A stretch of DNA of 59,516 nucleotides, from assembly GCA_963632935.1 (NCBI GenBank), contig CAVGWA010000006.1, positions 1 through 59,516 of the forward strand, given 5' to 3'. The stretch is from Coprosoma sp963632935 (lineage in GTDB: Bacteria; Bacillota_I; Bacilli_A; RF39; UBA660). The translations under genes were made by a program, and so were the position numbers. Under the pieces are notes generated by a model. It made no database searches. It saw only the letters and a list, made by a program, of their open reading frames with translations, and was not told the origin of the DNA. Shown here in pieces: positions 23,783-33,594 of the stretch. How positions within the stretch are numbered: position 1 is the first letter of the stretch; every line of letters begins with the position of its first letter.

Positions 23783-23857
23783 GTTCAAGTAGCTTAATGG
23801 ATAAAGTATTCTCCTCCGAAGGGAATGATGGGAGTTCGATTCTCCTCTTGAACACCA
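23783..23857 (+). tRNA. tRNA-Arg (anticodon CCG)
   Basis: The cloverleaf folds by eye. The acceptor stem GTTCAAG pairs with CTTGAAC, the D stem GCTT pairs with AAGT, and the anticodon stem TTCTC pairs with GGGAA around loop CTCCGAA. The T arm is GGGAG-TTCGATT-CTCCT. Discriminator A is followed by encoded CCA (23855-23857). The anticodon CCG (23816-23818) reads the rare codon CGG. A TATAAT lies just upstream at 23769. Confidence 0.95.
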
Positions 23858-23912
23858 TTTATTATTTTGATATAATTATACCTGTAAAATTTGATTTAGG
23901 AAGGAAGATGTT

Positions 23913-25106
23913 ATGAAAATAATTTCAATAAATGCTGGAAGCAGTTCGTTAAAATTTAGCTTAATTGATATGGAAAATGAAGAGATTATAGCAAGTGGCG
24001 TTTTTGAACGCATTGGCAAAACTGCTGGCAATGGTAGCTTTACAATTAAGTTTAATGGCCAAAAATATATAGATTATGCTCCACTAGAAGATCACAATGA
24101 AGCCGTTAATATTTTACTCGATAAATTAATTAGTTTGAAAATTGTTACTTCACTTGAAGAAATAGAAGGTGTAGGTAATAGGGTTGTCCAAGGCAAGGAT
24201 ATATTTGATGGTTCTGTTATAGTAGATGATGATGTGTGGGAAAAATTGGAACAAATTAAAAATTTTGCTCCTTTACATAACCCTGCTAATATGCTTGGAA
24301 TAAGGGCATTTCAAAAAGCTTTACCTAATGCTGTTCATACTGCTGTCTTTGATACTGCTTTTCATCAAACAATGCAGCCTACACAATTTATGTATCCTGT
24401 TCCTTATGAATGGTATGAAAAATACGGCATTAGAAAATATGGGGCTCATGGAACAAGCCATAGATATATATCAGAAACTGTTAAAAAAATATTGGGAAAA
24501 GATCAATATAAATTAATAAGTTGTCACATTGGAAATGGTGGCTCTATTAGTGCAATAAAAGATGGAAAATGTGTTGATACTTCAATGGGATTTACACCTC
24601 TTGCTGGTATTATGATGGGCACACGTTGTGGCGATATTGATTCATCTATATTAACACCAGTTATGGAAAAAGAAAATTTGACTATTGAAGATGCTATAAA
24701 TAAGTTAAATAAAGAAAGTGGCCTTTTGGGTGTAAGTGGTATTAGTAGTGATATGCGTGATATTGAAAAAGCTTATAATGATGGAAATGAAAAGGCTATT
24801 TTGGCACTTAATATGTATGTGCAAAAAATTGTTAATTATATTGCAAATTATTATGTATTATTAGGTGGCACTGATGTTATTGTTTTTACAGCTGGAGTAG
24901 GAGAAAATTGTCCGCTTCTTCGTAAGATGGTTTGTGATAAATTAGCTTGTTTAAACGTTTCGTTAGATTCTCAAAAAAATAATGTTCGTGGAACTTTAGC
25001 ACAAATAAACGATGAATCTTCTAAAGTAAAGGTGTATGTTATTCCAACTGATGAAGAAATAATGATAGCAAGAGATACTTTAGAGTTAATTAAAAATAAT
25101 TTATAA
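23913..25106 (+). CDS. ackA: acetate kinase
   Basis: AckA converts acetyl-phosphate and ADP to acetate and ATP. The 397-residue ASKHA-fold protein opens with INAGSSSLKFSL, has GNRVVQGKD, AVFDTAFHQTM, YGAHGTSHRYIS, the CHIGNGGS loop, DTSMGFTPLAGIMMGTRCGDID and FTAGVGENCPLLR. Length is standard. It probably uses acetyl-phosphate made by the phosphoketolase encoded at 1489. An AGGAAG site precedes the ATG. Confidence 0.98.
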   Translation: MKIISINAGSSSLKFSLIDMENEEIIASGVFERIGKTAGNGSFTIKFNGQKYIDYAPLEDHNEAVNILLDKLISLKIVTSLEEIEGVGNRVVQGKDIFDGSVIVDDDVWEKLEQIKNFAPLHNPANMLGIRAFQKALPNAVHTAVFDTAFHQTMQPTQFMYPVPYEWYEKYGIRKYGAHGTSHRYISETVKKILGKDQYKLISCHIGNGGSISAIKDGKCVDTSMGFTPLAGIMMGTRCGDIDSSILTPVMEKENLTIEDAINKLNKESGLLGVSGISSDMRDIEKAYNDGNEKAILALNMYVQKIVNYIANYYVLLGGTDVIVFTAGVGENCPLLRKMVCDKLACLNVSLDSQKNNVRGTLAQINDESSKVKVYVIPTDEEIMIARDTLELIKNNL

Positions 25107-25125
25107 GCATTTTTGTAGAATTTTA

Positions 25126-25155
25126 TTGACAAATATGTTATTTAAATGATATATT
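25126..25155 (+). promoter_or_regulatory. promoter of the rpsL-rpsG-fusA operon
   Basis: TTGACA (25126-25131), 18-base spacer, TATATT (25150-25155), about 100 bases before rpsL. Confidence 0.7.
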
Positions 25156-25174
25156 ATTTTTGCATTTTAATTTT

Positions 25175-25197
25175 AGATTTACTGAATAGGTAAATCT
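25175..25197 (+). promoter_or_regulatory. hairpin in the rpsL leader
   Basis: A perfect 8-bp stem (AGATTTAC 25175-25182 with GTAAATCT 25190-25197, 7-base loop) in the 5' UTR. It has no T-run, so it is more likely a regulatory or stabilising structure than a terminator. Confidence 0.5.
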
Positions 25198-25255
25198 TTA
25201 ATTAAAACGAAAAATGAAACACCTGGGTATGTGTAATGAAAGGAGGGCGAAATAT

Positions 25256-25672
25256 ATGCCAACTATTAATCAACTTGTTAGAAAAAGAAGAGGTTCTAAA
25301 ACTAAGAAAAGTAAATCACCAATGTTAAATATTGGTTTAAACAGCAAAGATAAAAAAGAAACTGTAAGTAATTCTCCACAAAAACGTGGTGTATGTACTC
25401 GTGTTGGTACTAAAACACCTAAGAAGCCAAACTCAGCATTAAGAAAATATGCTCGTGTTAGACTTTCAAACGGAAAAGAAGTAGATACTTATATTCCTGG
25501 TGAAGGACACAACTTACAAGAACACAGTGTTGTATTAGTTCGTGGTGGTCGTGTTAAAGACTTAATCGGTGTTCGTTATCACATTATTCGTGGTACTATG
25601 GATACTGCTGGAGTTGATGCAAGAAGACAAGGACGTTCTAAATATGGTACTAAAAAACCAAAAAGCAAATAG
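25256..25672 (+). CDS. rpsL: 30S ribosomal protein S12
   Basis: The 138 residues begin PTINQLVRKRRG and carry KTPKKPNSALRK, the streptomycin-site lysine, and PGEGHNLQEHSVVLVRGGRVKDL. The streptomycin positions have the wild-type Lys residues. ATG 25256 follows AGGAGGG; an upstream in-frame start at 25214 would add 14 residues containing the ribosome site and is rejected. Confidence 0.98.
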   Translation: MPTINQLVRKRRGSKTKKSKSPMLNIGLNSKDKKETVSNSPQKRGVCTRVGTKTPKKPNSALRKYARVRLSNGKEVDTYIPGEGHNLQEHSVVLVRGGRVKDLIGVRYHIIRGTMDTAGVDARRQGRSKYGTKKPKSK

Positions 25673-25689
25673 GAAAGGAGGATATAATT

Positions 25690-26157
25690 ATGCGTAAAAG
25701 AAGAGCAGTTAAAAGAGATGTTTTACCAGATCCTATATATAATTCAAAGGTTGTTACTAAATTAATTAACCAAATTATGTTAGATGGTAAAAAAGGTACA
25801 GCTCAAACTATCTTATATGATGCATTTAATATCATAAAAGAAAAAACAGATACTGATGCTATGGAAGTATTTAATAAAGCATTAGAAAATATTAAGCCTG
25901 CTTTAGAAGTTAAAACAAGACGTGTAGGTGGAGCTAATTATCCAGTTCCAATTGAAGTAAAAGCTGATAGAGCTCAAGCTTTAGGTTTACGTTGGCTTGT
26001 TAATTACTCTAGATTAAGAGGTGGCCATTCAATGGCTGAAAATTTAGCTAATGAGATTATTGATGCTTCTAATGGTGTAGGAGCTGCTGTTAAAAAACGT
26101 GAGGAAACTCATAGAATGGCAGAAGCTAATAAAGCATTTGCTCACTATAGATGGTAA
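25690..26157 (+). CDS. rpsG: 30S ribosomal protein S7
   Basis: The 155-residue S7 starts MRKRRAVKRDVLPDP and has the conserved LENIKPALEVKTRRVGGANYPVP and GLRWLVNYSR. It nucleates the 30S head. It lies 17 bases after rpsL with AGGAGG. Confidence 0.98.
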   Translation: MRKRRAVKRDVLPDPIYNSKVVTKLINQIMLDGKKGTAQTILYDAFNIIKEKTDTDAMEVFNKALENIKPALEVKTRRVGGANYPVPIEVKADRAQALGLRWLVNYSRLRGGHSMAENLANEIIDASNGVGAAVKKREETHRMAEANKAFAHYRW

Positions 26158-26178
26158 TTTTAAGAAAGGAAATAAATT

Positions 26179-28251
26179 ATGGCTCGTGAATATAGTTTAG
26201 ATAAAACTCGTAATATTGGTATCATGGCTCATATTGATGCTGGTAAAACCACTTGTACTGAAAGAGTTTTATTCCATACTCATAAGATTCATAAAATCGG
26301 TGAAACACACGATGGTGAATCTCAAATGGACTGGATGGAACAAGAACAAGAACGTGGTATTACTATTACATCAGCTGCTACAACTGCATTTTGGAAAGGA
26401 TACCGTTTAAATATTATCGATACTCCAGGACACGTTGACTTTACTGTTGAAGTTCAAAGAAGTTTACGTGTACTAGATGGTGCCGTTGCTTTAATCGATG
26501 CTCAAGCTGGTGTTGAACCACAAACTGAAACTGTATGGCGTCAGGCTACAGAATACAATGTTCCAAGAATGATTTTTGCTAATAAAATGGACAAAATGGG
26601 AGCAGATTTTGAATTTAGTTTAAAGAGTATTGATGAAAGATTAGGTGTTAATGCAAAACCTATTGAATGGCCAATTGGTGCTGAAAGCGACTTTAATGGT
26701 ATTATCGATTTAGTAACTAGAAAAGCTTACAAATATGATGGTAAACCTGAAGAAAACGCTGAAGAAATTGAAATTCCAGCAGATATGGTAGATTTAGTTG
26801 AAGAAAAACGTAATGACTTAATCGAAGCTGTTGCTGAATTTGATGATGATTTAATGAATAAATACTTAGAAGGTGAAGAAATTTCTGTAGAAGAAATTAA
26901 AGCTGCTATTCGTAAGGGTACATTAGCTGTTAAATTCTTCCCAGTAATGTGCGGAACTGCACTAGGTAACAAAGGTGTTAAATTATTATTAGATGCAGTT
27001 ATTGATTACTTACCAGCTCCAACTGATGTTGAAGCAATCGCTGGTGTTGATATGGATGGAAAAGAAATAGTAAGACATCCTAAAGATAGTGAACCATTTT
27101 CAGCTTTAGCATTCAAAGTTATGACAGATCCATTTGTTGGACGTTTAACTTTTGTTAGAGTTTATTCTGGTCATTTATCAAATGGTTCTTATGTATTAAA
27201 CGCTAATAAGGACAAAAAAGAAAGAATTGGACGTATTTTACAAATGCATGCTAATCATAGACAAGAAATCACTGATATTTATACTGGTGATATCGCTGCT
27301 GTTGTTGGTCTTAAAGCTACAACTACTGGTGATACTTTATGTGAAGAGAAACATGCTTGTATCTTAGCTCCAATGGAATTTCCAGAGCCTGTAATTGAAC
27401 TTGCAGTTGAACCTAAATCAAAAGATGATCAAGATAAAATGGCTTTGGCTTTACAAAAATTATCTGAAGAAGATCCTACATTTAGAGCAACTACTGATCA
27501 TGAAACAGGACAAACTATTATTGCTGGTGTTGGTGAATTACACTTAGATATCATCATTGATAGAATGAAAAGAGAATTTGGTGTTGAAGCTAATGTTGGT
27601 AATCCACAAGTTGCTTATAGAGAAACTATTAAGCAAAAAGGTGATTGTGAAGGAAAATATATTAAACAATCAGGTGGTCGTGGACAATATGGTCACGTTT
27701 GGGTTGAATTCGAACCAAATGAAGGAAAAGGTTATGAGTTTGTTGATGCCGTTGTTGGTGGTGTTGTTCCTAGAGAATATATACCAGTTGTAGACAAAGG
27801 TTTACAAGAAGCTATGGAATCAGGTATTCTAGCAGGCTTCCCAGTTATTGATGTTAAAGCTACATTACATGATGGTTCTTATCATGATGTAGACTCATCA
27901 GAAATGGCATTTAAAGTTGCAGCTTCACTTGCATTAAAAGAAGCTAAGAAAAAATGTAATCCTGTAATATTAGAACCAATTATGAGCGTTGATGTAACTG
28001 TACCAGATGAGTTCTTAGGAACAGTTATGGGTGACATTACTGCACGTCGTGGTAGACCAATGGGACAAAGCTCTCGTGGTAATGCTTTAACTATTGAAGC
28101 TATGGTACCACTTTCAGAAATGTTTGGTTATGTAACAAGTTTACGTTCTAATACACAAGGTAGAGGTAACTTCTCAATGAAATTTGATCACTATGAAGAA
28201 GTACCTAAAAATATCGCTGAAGATATTATCAAAAAAAATGGGGGAAACTAA
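26179..28251 (+). CDS. fusA: elongation factor G
   Basis: EF-G drives ribosome translocation. The 690-residue protein has G1 AHIDAGKTT, switch regions with RGITITSAAT, DTPGHVDF, ANKMDKMG, and domains II-V ending in YVTSLRSNTQGRGNFSM. Normal length, with no sign of a paralogue type. Confidence 0.98.
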   Translation: MAREYSLDKTRNIGIMAHIDAGKTTCTERVLFHTHKIHKIGETHDGESQMDWMEQEQERGITITSAATTAFWKGYRLNIIDTPGHVDFTVEVQRSLRVLDGAVALIDAQAGVEPQTETVWRQATEYNVPRMIFANKMDKMGADFEFSLKSIDERLGVNAKPIEWPIGAESDFNGIIDLVTRKAYKYDGKPEENAEEIEIPADMVDLVEEKRNDLIEAVAEFDDDLMNKYLEGEEISVEEIKAAIRKGTLAVKFFPVMCGTALGNKGVKLLLDAVIDYLPAPTDVEAIAGVDMDGKEIVRHPKDSEPFSALAFKVMTDPFVGRLTFVRVYSGHLSNGSYVLNANKDKKERIGRILQMHANHRQEITDIYTGDIAAVVGLKATTTGDTLCEEKHACILAPMEFPEPVIELAVEPKSKDDQDKMALALQKLSEEDPTFRATTDHETGQTIIAGVGELHLDIIIDRMKREFGVEANVGNPQVAYRETIKQKGDCEGKYIKQSGGRGQYGHVWVEFEPNEGKGYEFVDAVVGGVVPREYIPVVDKGLQEAMESGILAGFPVIDVKATLHDGSYHDVDSSEMAFKVAASLALKEAKKKCNPVILEPIMSVDVTVPDEFLGTVMGDITARRGRPMGQSSRGNALTIEAMVPLSEMFGYVTSLRSNTQGRGNFSMKFDHYEEVPKNIAEDIIKKNGGN

Positions 28252-28261
28252 ATAAAAATAG

Positions 28262-28290
28262 TTGAAATTTAGTTTAACTCATGCTAAAAT
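28262..28290 (+). promoter_or_regulatory. separate promoter of tuf
   Basis: TTGAAA (28262-28267), 17-base spacer, TAAAAT (28285-28290) preceded by TGC (extended -10). It allows tuf expression independent of fusA. Confidence 0.7.
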
Positions 28291-28321
28291 GTTAAATGAA
28301 ATAGAAAAAGGAGGAATTTAA

Positions 28322-29512
28322 ATGGCAAAAGAAAAATTTGACCGTTCAAAACCACATGTTAATATTGGTACTATTGGACACGTTGACCATGGTAAAACAA
28401 CATTAACTGCGGCTATTACAAAATATTTATCAGATCAAAATCCAAGTTGGGCTAAATTCGAAGCTTATGCTGATATCGACAAAGCTCCAGAAGAAAGAGA
28501 ACGTGGTATTACTATTAATACTGCTCATATCGAATATGAAACAGCTAATAGACACTATGCACACGTTGACTGTCCAGGACACGCTGATTATGTTAAAAAC
28601 ATGATTACAGGTGCTGCTCAAATGGATGGTGCAATCTTAGTTATTGCTGCTACTGATGGACCTATGGCTCAAACTCGTGAACATATCTTATTATCACGTC
28701 AAGTTGGAGTACCTCGTATGGTTGTATTCTTAAACAAATGTGATATGGTTGATGATGAAGAGTTATTAGATTTAGTTGAAATGGAAGTTCGTGAATTATT
28801 AACTGATTATGGTTATGATGGCGACAATACTCCAATCATCAGAGGTTCTGCATTAAAAGCATTAGAAGGAGATGCAGAATATGAAGCTAAAATTGGTGAA
28901 TTAATGGAAGCTGTTGATTCATATATCGAAACACCAGCTCGTGATAATGATAAACCATTCTTAATGCCAATTGAAGATGTATTCACTATTACAGGACGTG
29001 GTACAGTTGTTACTGGTCGTGTTGAACGTGGTGAATTAAAACTTAATGAAGAAGTTGAAATCGTTGGTTTAAAACCTACTAAGAAAACAGTTGTTACTGG
29101 AATTGAAATGTTCCGTAAACAATTAGACTTTACTGAAGCAGGAGATAATACAGGTTTATTACTTCGTGGTGTTAGCCGTGATGAAGTTGAACGTGGTCAA
29201 GTTATTGCTAAACCAGGTTCAGTTACTCCTCATACTAAGTTTAAAGCTCAAGTTTATATTCTTAGTAAAGATGAAGGTGGAAGACATACTCCATTCTTCA
29301 GTAACTATCGTCCACAATTCTACTTCCGTACAACTGATGTAACTGGTGTTATTGAATTACCAGAAGGTGTTGAAATGGTAATGCCAGGTGATAATGTTGA
29401 AATGACAGTAGAATTAATCGCACCAATCGCTATTGAAAATGGTACTAAATTCTCTATCCGTGAGGGTGGTAGAACAGTTGGTGCTGGTAACGTTTCAGAA
29501 GTTATTGAATAA
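28322..29512 (+). CDS. tuf: elongation factor Tu
   Basis: EF-Tu carries aminoacyl-tRNA to the ribosome. The 396 residues show GHVDHGKTTL, RGITINTAH, DCPGHADYVKNMITGAAQMDG, NKCDMVDD and the C-terminal YRPQFYFRTTDVTG. AAAGGAGG precedes the ATG. Codon choice shows more C-ending codons than neighbouring genes, as expected for a highly expressed gene. Confidence 0.99.
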   Translation: MAKEKFDRSKPHVNIGTIGHVDHGKTTLTAAITKYLSDQNPSWAKFEAYADIDKAPEERERGITINTAHIEYETANRHYAHVDCPGHADYVKNMITGAAQMDGAILVIAATDGPMAQTREHILLSRQVGVPRMVVFLNKCDMVDDEELLDLVEMEVRELLTDYGYDGDNTPIIRGSALKALEGDAEYEAKIGELMEAVDSYIETPARDNDKPFLMPIEDVFTITGRGTVVTGRVERGELKLNEEVEIVGLKPTKKTVVTGIEMFRKQLDFTEAGDNTGLLLRGVSRDEVERGQVIAKPGSVTPHTKFKAQVYILSKDEGGRHTPFFSNYRPQFYFRTTDVTGVIELPEGVEMVMPGDNVEMTVELIAPIAIENGTKFSIREGGRTVGAGNVSEVIE

Positions 29513-29515
29513 TTT

Positions 29516-29544
29516 AAAAGCTAGAGTTTATTCTCTAGTTTTTT
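29516..29544 (+). terminator. intrinsic terminator after tuf
   Basis: Stem CTAGAG/CTCTAG (29521-29526 with 29533-29538) extended by a G-T and A-T pairs, then a run of T. Confidence 0.8.
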
Positions 29545-29546
29545 CA

Positions 29547-29575
29547 TTGACTTTTACTTTAAAAAACAATATAAT
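29547..29575 (+). promoter_or_regulatory. promoter of hisS-aspS
   Basis: TTGACT (29547-29552), 17-base spacer, TATAAT (29570-29575). No T-box specifier or GGTGG antiterminator is visible in the short 26-base leader. Confidence 0.75.
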
Positions 29576-29600
29576 TTTAATTAGTGTTAGGAGTGGTAAT

Positions 29601-30881
29601 ATGGTTCAAAAACCCAAAGGAACTTATGATATATATGGTGATAAGTCTTTAGAAAGATTGTATTTTAGAAAATTAGTTTCCGCACTTATGGACAAATATA
29701 ATGCTAAATATTTTGAAACACCTATTTTTGAATCTAGTGAATTATTTCATAGAGGCGTAGGTGAGACTACAGATATTGTTAGTAAAGAAACTTATGATTT
29801 TAAAGATAGAGCAGATAGAAATCTTACTTTAAGGCCTGAAGGCACTGCAGGTATTGTTAGGTGTTTTATTGAAAATAAATTATATGCGGATAGTTTGCCT
29901 TTGAAAGCTTGGTATATGGGGCCTATGTTTAGATATGAAAGACCACAAGCTGGAAGATATAGACAATTTTATCAATTTGGTTTTGAATCATTTGGTAGTT
30001 TTGATCCTATGATGGATGCTGAAGTTATTGGTATTGTTACTAATTTATTTAAACTTTTAGGTTTAAAAAATGTAAGTGTTAATATTAATAGTTTAGGTGA
30101 TAAAGAGTCAAGAGAAAATTATAGAAATGCTTTGATTGAATACTTTAAACCACATTTAGATGATTTGTGTGATGATTGCAGATCAAGATTTGAAAAAAAT
30201 CCTTTAAGAATTTTAGATTGTAAAATTGATGGTGATAAGGATATTATGAAAGGTGCTCCTAAAATAATTGATTATTTAAATGAAGAAAGTAAAAATCATT
30301 TTGATAATGTTTTAAAGTATTTATCTGCTTTAAAGATTGATTATAAGGTTAATCCTAATATTGTAAGAGGTTTAGATTATTATACACATACTGTTTTTGA
30401 AATTGTTGCTGATATTAAAGATTTTGGTTCACAAAATGTTTTAGCTGGTGGTGGAAGATATAATAATTTGGTTGAAAATATTGGCGGTCCAAGTATTCCT
30501 GGAGTTGGATTTGCGGTTGGTCTTGAGAGATTATTTTTAGCTTTAGAAAAAGAAAATATTGATATTAGGGAGATTAATAGACCTGATATTTATATTTTTC
30601 CTACTTCTTCTAAACAAAAGGAATATGTTTTATCACTTGCTAATCATTTAAGAATGGCTGGATTTGATGTTGAAAATGATTATGATGGAAGAAACTTTAA
30701 AAATAATTTTAAAACAGCTGATAGATTAGGCGTTAAATTTTTAATTATTATTGGTGAAGATGAAGTTAAAAATAAAATTTTAACTGTTAAAAACAATTAT
30801 ACTAAAGAAGAGTATAAAGTTAAATTAGATAATATAATAGAATTTTTAGATAAAAAAATAGGTGATGATCATGAAGATTAA
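29601..30881 (+). CDS. hisS: histidyl-tRNA synthetase
   Basis: A class II synthetase of 426 residues: motif 1 and TLRPEGTAGIVRCF (motif 2 region), MFRYERPQAGRYRQFYQFG, the histidine-A loop IVRGLDYYTHTVFE, and motif 3 VGFAVGLERL, then the anticodon domain. ATG 29601 follows AGGAGTGG. The frame stays open upstream into tuf, but those residues are not part of the protein. Confidence 0.98.
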   Translation: MVQKPKGTYDIYGDKSLERLYFRKLVSALMDKYNAKYFETPIFESSELFHRGVGETTDIVSKETYDFKDRADRNLTLRPEGTAGIVRCFIENKLYADSLPLKAWYMGPMFRYERPQAGRYRQFYQFGFESFGSFDPMMDAEVIGIVTNLFKLLGLKNVSVNINSLGDKESRENYRNALIEYFKPHLDDLCDDCRSRFEKNPLRILDCKIDGDKDIMKGAPKIIDYLNEESKNHFDNVLKYLSALKIDYKVNPNIVRGLDYYTHTVFEIVADIKDFGSQNVLAGGGRYNNLVENIGGPSIPGVGFAVGLERLFLALEKENIDIREINRPDIYIFPTSSKQKEYVLSLANHLRMAGFDVENDYDGRNFKNNFKTADRLGVKFLIIIGEDEVKNKILTVKNNYTKEEYKVKLDNIIEFLDKKIGDDHED

Positions 30882-32595
30882 TAATACAAGTGTTGATATT
30901 AATAGTGTTGGTAAAACCGTTACTTTAGATGGTTGGGTAAATAAAAAAAGAGATTTAGGTGGCCTTGTTTTTATTGACTTAAGAGATAGAAGTGGAATTA
31001 TACAGCTAGTTGTTAGACCTGATAGTGATGTTTATGATTTAGCTAGTACATTAAAAAATGAATATGTTATTGAAGTTACTGGATTAGTTAGTGAAAGACA
31101 AAAAGCTAATAAAAATTTAAAAACAGGTGGTATTGAAGTTATTGTAAGTAATATTACTGTTTTAAATAAGTGTGATGAGCTACCTTTTGATTTAAATAAT
31201 GTGACTGCATTGGAAGAGACTAGATTAAAATATCGTTATTTAGATTTAAGAAGAAGTGAATTAAAAGATAAATTATATACAAAACATAAAATTATGCAGT
31301 GCACTAGAAATTATTTAAATTCTTTAGATTTTATGGAAATAGAAACTCCTATTTTGTGTAAATCAACTCCTGAGGGTGCTAGAGATTATTTGGTTCCTTC
31401 TAGGGTAAATAAAGGCTCTTTTTATGCTTTGCCTCAATCACCACAATTATTTAAACAATTATTAATGATGAGTGGTATGGAAAAGTATTATCAAATTGCG
31501 AGATGTTTTAGAGATGAAGATTTAAGAGCTGATAGACAGCCTGAATTTACTCAAATTGATATGGAAATGAGTTTTGTTAAAGAAGAAGATGTTATGAGTG
31601 TAACTGAAGAGCTTTTACAAAAAATATTTAAAGAGGTTAAAAATATTGATATTAAAATTCCTATTGATAGAATGACTTATGAAGATGCAATTAATTTATA
31701 TGGTTCTGATAAACCTGATTTAAGATTTGAAAATAAAATTAATGATATTACTGATGTGTTTGAAGGCAGTGATTTTACTTTGTTTAATAATGTAATTTCT
31801 TCAGGTGGTATTATTAATGCATTAGTATTTAATGCAGCTAGTGAATATTCTAGAAAAGATATTGATAAGTTAGGTGAATATGTTAAAACATATGGTGCTT
31901 CTGCTTTAGCTTTTCTTAAATATGATGATGGATTTACAGGAAGCATTAGTAAATTTGTAAACGATGATATTGCAAATAAATTAGTTAATAGTTTAAATTT
32001 AAAAAATAATGATTTAATTTTAATTATTGCAGGTAATAAAAAAATGGTTAAAACTTCTTTAGGTGCTCTTAGATTAAAGGTAGCTAGGCAGTTAGATTTA
32101 ATTGATAAAGATAAATATGCTTTTACTTGGGTTACTGATTTTCCTATGTTTGAATATAGTGAAGAAGAGGAAAGGTATATAGCTTGTCATCATCCTTTTA
32201 CAATGCCACAAGATGTAAACGCTTTAGATGATAAAGAAAACGCCTTGGCTAAGGCTTATGATATTGTTTTAAATGGTTATGAAGTAGGTGGCGGAAGTTT
32301 AAGAATTCATGACCCTAATATTGAAGAGATTGTTCTAGAAAAGTTAGGCTTTACTAAGGAAGAGGCTAATGATAAATTTGGGTTTTTACTTACAGCTTTA
32401 AGGTATGGGTGCCCACCACATGGTGGTTTAGCTTTAGGCCTTGAAAGACTTACAATGATATTATGTGGCACGGATAATATTCGTGATGTAATTGCTTTTC
32501 CTAAGACAACGAGTGCTTCTTGTTTAATGACAGAAGCTCCAAATGTGGTTTCACAAAAACAATTAGATGAACTTAATATAAAATTAAAAGATTAA
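30871..32595 (+). CDS. aspS: aspartyl-tRNA synthetase (bacterial type)
   Basis: A 574-residue class IIb enzyme. It has an N-terminal OB anticodon domain (GWVNKKRDLGGLVFIDLRDRSG), motif 1-2 (FMEIETPILCKSTPEGARDYLVPSR, ARCFRDEDLRADRQPEFTQID), a bacterial GAD insertion and motif 3 (HGGLALGLERLTMIL). ATG 30871 follows AGGTGAT; the gene overlaps hisS by 11 bases, so both are translated from one message. Whether it also charges tRNA-Asn depends on genes not in the window. Confidence 0.98.
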   Translation: MKINNTSVDINSVGKTVTLDGWVNKKRDLGGLVFIDLRDRSGIIQLVVRPDSDVYDLASTLKNEYVIEVTGLVSERQKANKNLKTGGIEVIVSNITVLNKCDELPFDLNNVTALEETRLKYRYLDLRRSELKDKLYTKHKIMQCTRNYLNSLDFMEIETPILCKSTPEGARDYLVPSRVNKGSFYALPQSPQLFKQLLMMSGMEKYYQIARCFRDEDLRADRQPEFTQIDMEMSFVKEEDVMSVTEELLQKIFKEVKNIDIKIPIDRMTYEDAINLYGSDKPDLRFENKINDITDVFEGSDFTLFNNVISSGGIINALVFNAASEYSRKDIDKLGEYVKTYGASALAFLKYDDGFTGSISKFVNDDIANKLVNSLNLKNNDLILIIAGNKKMVKTSLGALRLKVARQLDLIDKDKYAFTWVTDFPMFEYSEEEERYIACHHPFTMPQDVNALDDKENALAKAYDIVLNGYEVGGGSLRIHDPNIEEIVLEKLGFTKEEANDKFGFLLTALRYGCPPHGGLALGLERLTMILCGTDNIRDVIAFPKTTSASCLMTEAPNVVSQKQLDELNIKLKD

Positions 32596-32631
32596 TTCTT
32601 TTAATTTTTATATAAATATTGGAGGAATTGT

Positions 32632-33594
32632 ATGGCAGTAAATGAAATGGAAATATTTAATTCTTTGAAAAATACTTTATGTGTTCAAGAGGAAGTGTTG
32701 AAAAAATTAATTTGGACTTTAAATAAAAATTATTATGGAAATTTATCTCAAAATATTTTATTATTAGGCTCACAAGGTAGTGGCAAGACTACAATGATTA
32801 AAAAAACATTAGAATCTTTAGATATACCTTATGGCGAGGTATATGATATGTATAGTGGTGATGTGGAAATTTTGGCTTTTATTAAAGGTTTGATTCAAAT
32901 AGCTTCTAAAAATTCTGATAATAAATTATCTGGTGCTTTGTTAATTCATAATATGGAAGATTGTTTTTTAAACGGTGGATTTAATTCACTTACTTCAATA
33001 ATTAATGCTGGAAATTTTGTGTATCAAGATGATCAAGTATTTGATATTTCTAATATTACATTTATAGGTGAAGTTAATACAAATTATTTGAATGATGTGT
33101 TTCCAAAAGAAAATGATTTTGTTAAGGATTTTGATGAAGAACTTTTTATGTCACCAATTTTAAGGATTGTTAAAGAAATTACAACTGAAGATAATATAGT
33201 TATAAAAGATGAAGATGGTAATTTAATCACAAATCCTTATTTACAGAGGTATGTTGAACAAAAAGTGAAATCTGCTTTTTTATCTGCAACATGTGTGAAA
33301 ACATTTGGAAGACAGATTTTTATGGATGATATGACATTCAATGATACCATTAAAGCAGTAAATTCACCAATTTCGGTTTTAAATGAATACCGTGATGATT
33401 TAGATGATGAATATATAGACTCAGATGATTTCGTTAAAAAGGTTGCTGCTATAATCATTGAAAGCGATACTGGGTTACATAGTTTAGCAGATGCTATTGA
33501 AAATGTTGCAGTTAATGACTTTAATCATAAAGTTAAAGTATTTAAACAAGGATCCTTATTAAAGCCAAAAGGTACGTTAAATGAAAAAAGATGA
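32632..33594 (+). CDS. ClpX-like AAA+ protein with degenerate Walker B
   Basis: I do not recognise a named family. The 320 residues resemble the AAA+ module of ClpX: a helix before the P-loop (QEEVLKKLIWTLNKNYY), Walker A GSQGSGKT at residues 46-53, a long middle, and a C-terminal SDTGLHSL that looks like ClpX sensor-2 ARGLRS without the arginine. The Walker B position reads ALLIHNMEDC, so the usual Asp-Glu is His106-Asn107. It may bind but not efficiently hydrolyse ATP. No zinc domain is present. It overlaps the next gene by 14 bases. Confidence 0.75.
   Translation: MAVNEMEIFNSLKNTLCVQEEVLKKLIWTLNKNYYGNLSQNILLLGSQGSGKTTMIKKTLESLDIPYGEVYDMYSGDVEILAFIKGLIQIASKNSDNKLSGALLIHNMEDCFLNGGFNSLTSIINAGNFVYQDDQVFDISNITFIGEVNTNYLNDVFPKENDFVKDFDEELFMSPILRIVKEITTEDNIVIKDEDGNLITNPYLQRYVEQKVKSAFLSATCVKTFGRQIFMDDMTFNDTIKAVNSPISVLNEYRDDLDDEYIDSDDFVKKVAAIIIESDTGLHSLADAIENVAVNDFNHKVKVFKQGSLLKPKGTLNEKR

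Noticed and set aside
25214..25255. A longer S12 start
   Set aside because: The extra residues include the ribosome site, and S12 normally begins PTINQL after Met.
29433..29600. A 56-residue N-terminal extension of HisRS from the frame that stays open into tuf
   Set aside because: The segment overlaps tuf, its terminator and the hisS promoter. ATG 29601 has a good ribosome site and gives the usual HisRS start.
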